Below are positions 5,166-8,459 of a DNA stretch of 8,459 nt, piece after piece (the stretch's first letter is position 1; the number at the start of each line of letters is the position of its first letter). The notes under the pieces are model-generated. The model made no database searches, was not told the DNA's origin, and saw only the letters and a list, made by a program, of their open reading frames with translations. Position numbers and translations under genes: made by a program. The stretch is taken from NCBI GenBank assembly GCA_004551905.1, contig SFPL01000001.1, positions 1 through 8,459 on the forward strand, written 5' to 3'. This DNA comes from Lentisphaeraceae bacterium (GTDB taxonomy: Bacteria > Verrucomicrobiota > Kiritimatiellia > RFP12 > UBA1067).

Positions 5166-7811
5166 CTACTTGCGCAGCGCCGCCTGGGCCGCCGCGAGGC
5201 GCGCGATCGGCACGCGGTACGGTGAGCAGGAGACGTAGTCGAGGCCGATCTGGTGGCAGAACTCGACCGAAGTCGGGTCGCCGCCGTGCTCGCCGCAGAT
5301 GCCGCAGTGGAGCGCGGGCCTGATGCCCTTGCCGAGCTCGATGGCCATCTTCATCAGCTTGCCGACGCCGACCTGGTCGAGCTTCGCGAACGGGTCGTTC
5401 TCGAAGATCTTCTTGTCGTAGTAGGCGTTGAGGAACTTGCCCGAGTCGTCGCGCGAGAAGCCATAGGTCATCTGCGTGAGGTCGTTGGTGCCGAAGCAGA
5501 AAAACTCCGCCTCCTTGGCGATCTCGTCGGCGGTGAGCGCCGCGCGCGGGATCTCGATCATCGTGCCGACCTCGTAGTCGAGCTTGACGCCGCTCGACTC
5601 GATCTCGACGTTGGCGGCCTCGACGACGATGTCCTTGACGTACTTGAGCTCCTTCACCTCGCCGGTGAGCGGAATCATGATCTCGGGCTTCACCTTCCAG
5701 TCCGGGTGGCGCTTCTGCACGTTAATCGCCGCGCGAATCACCGCGCGCGTCTGCATGCGCGCGATCTCCGGGTAGGTGACGGCGAGGCGGCAGCCGCGGT
5801 GGCCCATCATCGGGTTGAACTCGTGGAGGGACTCGATAATCTCCTTGATGCGGGAGACGGGCTTGTTTTGGGCCTTCGCCAAGAGCGCGATCTCGTCCTC
5901 GCTGTGCGGCACGAACTCGTGCAGCGGCGGGTCGAGGAAGCGGATCGTGACCGGGTTGCCCTCGAGCGCCTCGTAGAGCTGCTCGAAGTCGTCCTGCTGG
6001 TATGGGAGGATCTTCGCGAGCGCCTGACGGCGCTCCTCCTCGGTGTCGGAGCAGATCATCTCGCGGAACGCGGCGATGCGGTCGGCCTCGAAGAACATGT
6101 GCTCCGTGCGGCAGAGACCGATGCCCTCGGCGCCGAGCTCGCGCGCCTTCTTCGCGTCGCGCGGCGTGTCGGCGTTGGTGCGCACCTTGAGGCGGCGGAA
6201 CTTGTCGGCCCACGACATGATGCGACCGAACTCGCCGGCGATCCTGGCGTCGACGGTGGTGATGACGCCGTCGTAGATGTTGCCGGTCGAGCCGTCGATC
6301 GATAGCCAGTCGCCCTCACGGAAGGTCTTGCCGTTCAAGGTGAACTTCTTGTTCTCCTCGTCCATCGCGATTTCCTGGCAGCCGGAGACGCAGCAGGTGC
6401 CCATGCCGCGGGCGACGACGGCCGCGTGGCTGGTCATGCCGCCGCGGACGGTGAGGATGCCCTGCGCGGACTTCATGCCCTCGATGTCCTCGGGGCTGGT
6501 CTCAAGACGCACGAGCACCACCTTCTCGCCGCGCTTCTTCCACGCCTTGGCGTCGTCGGCCGAGAAGACGATCTTGCCGCACGCCGCGCCCGGCGAGGCG
6601 GGAAGGCCGCGGCCCATCACCTTGCCGCGCTTCAGCGAGGCGGCGTCGAACTGCGGGTGAAGCAGCGTGTCGAGGTTGCGCGGCTCGATCATGAGCACGG
6701 CCTCCTCCTCGGTGCGCATCCCCTCGTCCACGAGGTCGCAGGCGATCTTGAGCGCGGCCTTGGCGGTGCGCTTGCCGTTGCGGGTCTGGAGCATGAAGAG
6801 CTTCTTGTTCTCGATCGTGAACTCCATGTCCTGCATGTCGCGATAGTGGCTCTCGAGCGTCTGGCAGATGGTCTTGAACTGCTCGAACACCTCGGGCATC
6901 ACCTCGGCCATCTTGGCGATCGGCATCGGGGTGCGCACGCCGGCGACGACGTCCTCGCCCTGCGCGTTCATGAGGAACTCGCCCATCAGCTTCTTCTCGC
7001 CGGTCGCGGGGTCGCGGGTGAAGGCGACGCCGGTGCCGGAGTTGTCGTTCAGGTTGCCGAACGCCATCATCTGCACGTTGACCGCGGTGCCCCAGGAGTA
7101 CGGGATGTCGTTGTCACGGCGGTAGACGTTGGCGCGCGGGTTGTCCCAGCTGCGGAACACGGCCTTGATCGCCTCGATGAGCTGCTCCTTGGCGTCGGAC
7201 GGGAAGTCCTTGCCGATCTTCGCCTTGTATTCGGCCTTGAACTGGCCGGCGAGCTCCCTGAGGTCGTCGGCCGTGAGCTCGACGTCGAGCTTCACGCCCT
7301 TCTTGGCCTTCATCTCGTCGATGAGCTTCTCGAAGTACTTCTTGCCGACCTCCATCACGACGTCGGAGAACATCTGGATGAAGCGGCGGTAGCAGTCCCA
7401 CGCCCAGCGCGGGTTCTTCGTCTGCTCGGCGAGCGACTCGACCACGGTCTCATTGAGGCCGAGGTTGAGGATCGTGTCCATCATGCCCGGCATCGACGCG
7501 CGCGCACCGGAGCGGACCGATACCAGAAGCGGATTCGCCGCGTCGCCGAACTTCTTGCCGGCCGACTTCTCGAGCTTGTCGATGTACTCCATGACCTGCG
7601 CCATGATGTCGTCGCCGATCTTCTTGCCGTCATCGTAGTAGCGGGTGCAGGCCTCGGTGGAGATCGTGAAGCCCTGCGGCACCGGGAGCCCGAGGCCCGC
7701 CATCTCCGCCAGATTCGCGCCCTTGCCGCCCAGCAGCTCGCGCATGTTCGCGTTGCCTTCGGTCTGGCCGGCTCCGAAGAAGTAGACGTACTTCTTTTGG
7801 TTCTTGTCCAT
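5166..7811 (-). CDS. ppdK: Pyruvate, phosphate dikinase
   Basis: This 881-residue enzyme interconverts pyruvate + ATP + phosphate and PEP + AMP + pyrophosphate in the cytoplasm, serving pyrophosphate-linked glycolysis or gluconeogenesis. The N-terminal ATP-grasp half has GGKGANLAEM (28-37) and SVRSGARASMPGMMDT (98-113). The central swivelling phosphohistidine domain has GGMTSHAAVVARGMG with catalytic His462 and, two residues before it, Thr460, the site regulated by phosphorylation in plants and some bacteria. The C-terminal PEP/pyruvate barrel carries GIGLCRTEHMFF and ICGEHGGDP with catalytic Cys839. Length is normal and no key residue is missing. The ATG at 7811 has AAGGA 7 bases upstream. 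The stop is TAG. PEP synthase is excluded by the overall length and motif set. It has its own promoter and is flanked by acpP upstream and rpmE downstream. Confidence 0.97.
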   Translation of the reverse strand: MDKNQKKYVYFFGAGQTEGNANMRELLGGKGANLAEMAGLGLPVPQGFTISTEACTRYYDDGKKIGDDIMAQVMEYIDKLEKSAGKKFGDAANPLLVSVRSGARASMPGMMDTILNLGLNETVVESLAEQTKNPRWAWDCYRRFIQMFSDVVMEVGKKYFEKLIDEMKAKKGVKLDVELTADDLRELAGQFKAEYKAKIGKDFPSDAKEQLIEAIKAVFRSWDNPRANVYRRDNDIPYSWGTAVNVQMMAFGNLNDNSGTGVAFTRDPATGEKKLMGEFLMNAQGEDVVAGVRTPMPIAKMAEVMPEVFEQFKTICQTLESHYRDMQDMEFTIENKKLFMLQTRNGKRTAKAALKIACDLVDEGMRTEEEAVLMIEPRNLDTLLHPQFDAASLKRGKVMGRGLPASPGAACGKIVFSADDAKAWKKRGEKVVLVRLETSPEDIEGMKSAQGILTVRGGMTSHAAVVARGMGTCCVSGCQEIAMDEENKKFTLNGKTFREGDWLSIDGSTGNIYDGVITTVDARIAGEFGRIMSWADKFRRLKVRTNADTPRDAKKARELGAEGIGLCRTEHMFFEADRIAAFREMICSDTEEERRQALAKILPYQQDDFEQLYEALEGNPVTIRFLDPPLHEFVPHSEDEIALLAKAQNKPVSRIKEIIESLHEFNPMMGHRGCRLAVTYPEIARMQTRAVIRAAINVQKRHPDWKVKPEIMIPLTGEVKELKYVKDIVVEAANVEIESSGVKLDYEVGTMIEIPRAALTADEIAKEAEFFCFGTNDLTQMTYGFSRDDSGKFLNAYYDKKIFENDPFAKLDQVGVGKLMKMAIELGKGIRPALHCGICGEHGGDPTSVEFCHQIGLDYVSCSPYRVPIARLAAAQAALRK

Positions 7812-7854
7812 TTGGTTTTCCTTGTTTTCTTGCTGTCTTTTGTTGATTTGGCGA

Positions 7855-7884
7855 ATTATATCATAATCCGCGGCGGGATGTCCA
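7855..7884 (-). promoter_or_regulatory. Strong sigma70-type promoter of ppdK
   Basis: On the minus strand TGGACA (7884-7879, five of six consensus bases), 18 bases, then TATAAT (7860-7855) with an extended -10 TGA immediately before it (7863-7861). It begins 14 bases past the acpP terminator. The leader of about 37 bases is A-rich and G-poor, with the ribosome site AAGGA at 7823-7819. Confidence 0.82.
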
Positions 7885-7897
7885 TACGCGGGGCATA

Positions 7898-7938
7898 GAA
7901 AAAGCGAGAACGCCGGATTGCCCCGGCGTTCCTCGCTT
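7898..7938 (-). terminator. Intrinsic terminator of acpP
   Basis: Read on the minus strand, AAGCGAG (7938-7932), a bulged G, AACGCCGG (7930-7923), loop GGCAAT, CCGGCGTT (7916-7909), CTCGCTT (7908-7902). The last two T of the stem and the bases after it give a run of five T (7903-7899). A 15-bp stem plus T-run 36 bases past the acpP stop makes this a textbook terminator. It separates acpP from the ppdK promoter. Confidence 0.9.
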
Positions 7939-7973
7939 GCCGTCCGGGCGCCTGGCCCAGACTTGCCGCAGGC

Positions 7974-8240
7974 TCACTGAGCCGGCGCGGCAGCGTCGTC
8001 CCCGTAGCCTTTCGACTTGAGGTAGTCGACGACCTTGCCAACCGTGGTGAGCTTCTCAGCGTCCTCTTCGGGGATGGCGGCGCCAAACTCCTCCTCAAAC
8101 GCCATGATAAGTTCGACGCTGTCGAGGGAGTCCGCCCCCAGGTCGTCGATGAACGACGCCTCGGTCGTAACCTGCTCGGCATTGACACCGAGCTGCTCGA
8201 CGATAATGTCCTTTACGCGATCTTCAAGCTTTCCTGCCAT
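7974..8240 (-). CDS. acpP: Acyl carrier protein
   Basis: This 88-residue acidic protein carries fatty-acid intermediates on a 4'-phosphopantetheine arm attached to Ser38 in the motif DDLGADSLDSVELIMAFEEEF. The four-helix layout, helix II with its acidic face, and the ending TVGKVVDYLKSKG match bacterial AcpP. An extra DDAAAPAQ tail makes it about ten residues longer than the usual 77-80. AAGGAG (8254-8249) lies 8 bases before the ATG at 8240. It is transcribed alone: a promoter lies directly upstream and a terminator directly downstream. The fatty-acid genes (fabD, fabG, fabF) that often flank acpP are not in the window. A specialised carrier protein for another synthase is possible but unlikely given the canonical motif. 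Confidence 0.96.
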   Translation of the reverse strand: MAGKLEDRVKDIIVEQLGVNAEQVTTEASFIDDLGADSLDSVELIMAFEEEFGAAIPEEDAEKLTTVGKVVDYLKSKGYGDDAAAPAQ

Positions 8241-8273
8241 TTTTCCAACTCCTTGTTGTGGTTGATGTGTTGT

Positions 8274-8303
8274 ATTATACTATATTTTTGGTCGGTTGCG
8301 CAA
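8274..8303 (-). promoter_or_regulatory. Sigma70-type promoter of acpP
   Basis: On the minus strand TTGCGC (8303-8298), 18 bases, then a consensus TATAAT (8279-8274). The -35 box and the AATATAG just before the -10 closely match the rpmE promoter (TTGCGC, 18 bases, AATATGG before TATACT). The leader of about 27 bases is A/C-rich. A long palindrome abuts the -35 box. Confidence 0.8.
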
Positions 8304-8304
8304 G

Positions 8305-8340
8305 GGGGGTATTTCATAATCACGGATTACAAATACCCCC
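8305..8340. repeat. Palindrome A, abutting the acpP -35 box
   Basis: GGGGGTATTT (8305-8314) pairs perfectly with AAATACCCCC (8331-8340). Inside it TAATC (8317-8321) pairs with GATTA (8325-8329) around the loop ACG. There is no T-tract on either side. It could be an operator, or the 3' hairpin of a gene beyond the window. It begins one base upstream of the acpP -35 box. Confidence 0.65.
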
Positions 8341-8379
8341 GTCGTCTCGGCTGCGCCGAGCCGCCGTGGACATTTGTAA
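8327..8379. repeat. Palindrome B, overlapping palindrome A
   Basis: TTACAAAT (8327-8334) pairs with ATTTGTAA (8372-8379), and CTCGGC (8346-8351) pairs with GCCGAG (8355-8360) around TGC. Both stems share the same centre at 8353, and short paired steps (CC/GG, CG/CG, CG/CG) with mismatches connect them. It shares 8327-8340 with palindrome A, so the two cannot fully form together. No gene is supported from 8304 to the window end; frames open on both strands there have no recognisable protein. Confidence 0.55.
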
Positions 8380-8459
8380 GCGGTTTTGCGCGACGAGACC
8401 CTGCCGCACAGCCTGTTCAAGGCATGACAAGCCACCCGACGGGATGCCGACGGGGACAG

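Noticed and set aside
6426..7898. A 490-codon open frame on the plus strand opposite ppdK, and similar ones at 5253-6305 and 3930-5225
   Set aside because: All are antisense to ppdK or prfA, and their translations are Leu/Val/Arg/Asp-rich with no domain. They come from third-position GC bias.
8424..8459. A possible gene start (ATG at 8424, plus strand) and open frames on the minus strand running off the edge
   Set aside because: Only 12 codons are visible on the plus strand, the ribosome site spacing is poor, and none of the translations on either strand resembles a known protein.
1..8459. Mobile element, CRISPR array, tRNA or rRNA gene, toxin-antitoxin or defence system
   Set aside because: No transposase, regular spaced repeats, tRNA-like cloverleaf or rRNA segment was seen, and all coding space is occupied by housekeeping genes.

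Overview
The window is a GC-rich, densely packed stretch of bacterial chromosome holding eight confident protein genes, four good sigma70-type promoters, one clear intrinsic terminator and several strong palindromes in the gaps. Three features suggest an anaerobic member of the PVC group (Kiritimatiellota, Lentisphaerota or Verrucomicrobiota-like) or possibly a relative of Bacteroidota. These are the V-type ATPase order E / DUF2764 / A (an order I recall from Chlamydiae and Bacteroidota), the rpmE-prfA pairing, and pyruvate phosphate dikinase. The assignment is an inference from gene order and protein style only, and the high GC content argues against Chlamydia itself.

Region 1 (1-228) is non-coding. 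It holds a heptamer tandem repeat, a very long near-perfect hairpin and a promoter. Region 2 (229-3061, plus strand) is a three-gene V-type ATPase operon: stator subunit E, a DUF2764 protein and the catalytic A subunit. It stops there. The B, D, I and K genes that normally follow are replaced by a convergent operon, with a perfect GC hairpin in the 26-base gap.

Region 3 (3088-5075, minus strand) is an operon read rpmE (ribosomal protein L31), prfA (release factor 1), pyrK-like (dihydroorotate dehydrogenase electron-transfer subunit). prfA begins with TTG two codons after the rpmE TAA and in the same frame. prfA and pyrK overlap by ATGA. RF1 is about 30 residues shorter than usual, all lost from domain 1. 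Region 4 (5166-7860, minus strand) is ppdK with its own promoter. Region 5 (7898-8303, minus strand) is acpP with promoter and terminator. Region 6 (8304-8459) has no supportable gene but carries two overlapping palindromes that cannot form at the same time.

These are core housekeeping functions: ion-translocating ATPase, pyrophosphate-linked glycolysis, translation termination, pyrimidine synthesis and fatty-acid carrier. I found no phage, insertion sequence, CRISPR array, toxin-antitoxin or defence genes. The most interesting signals are regulatory and structural: the in-frame L31/RF1 stop junction, the shortened RF1, the split V-ATPase operon, and the palindromes at both ends.
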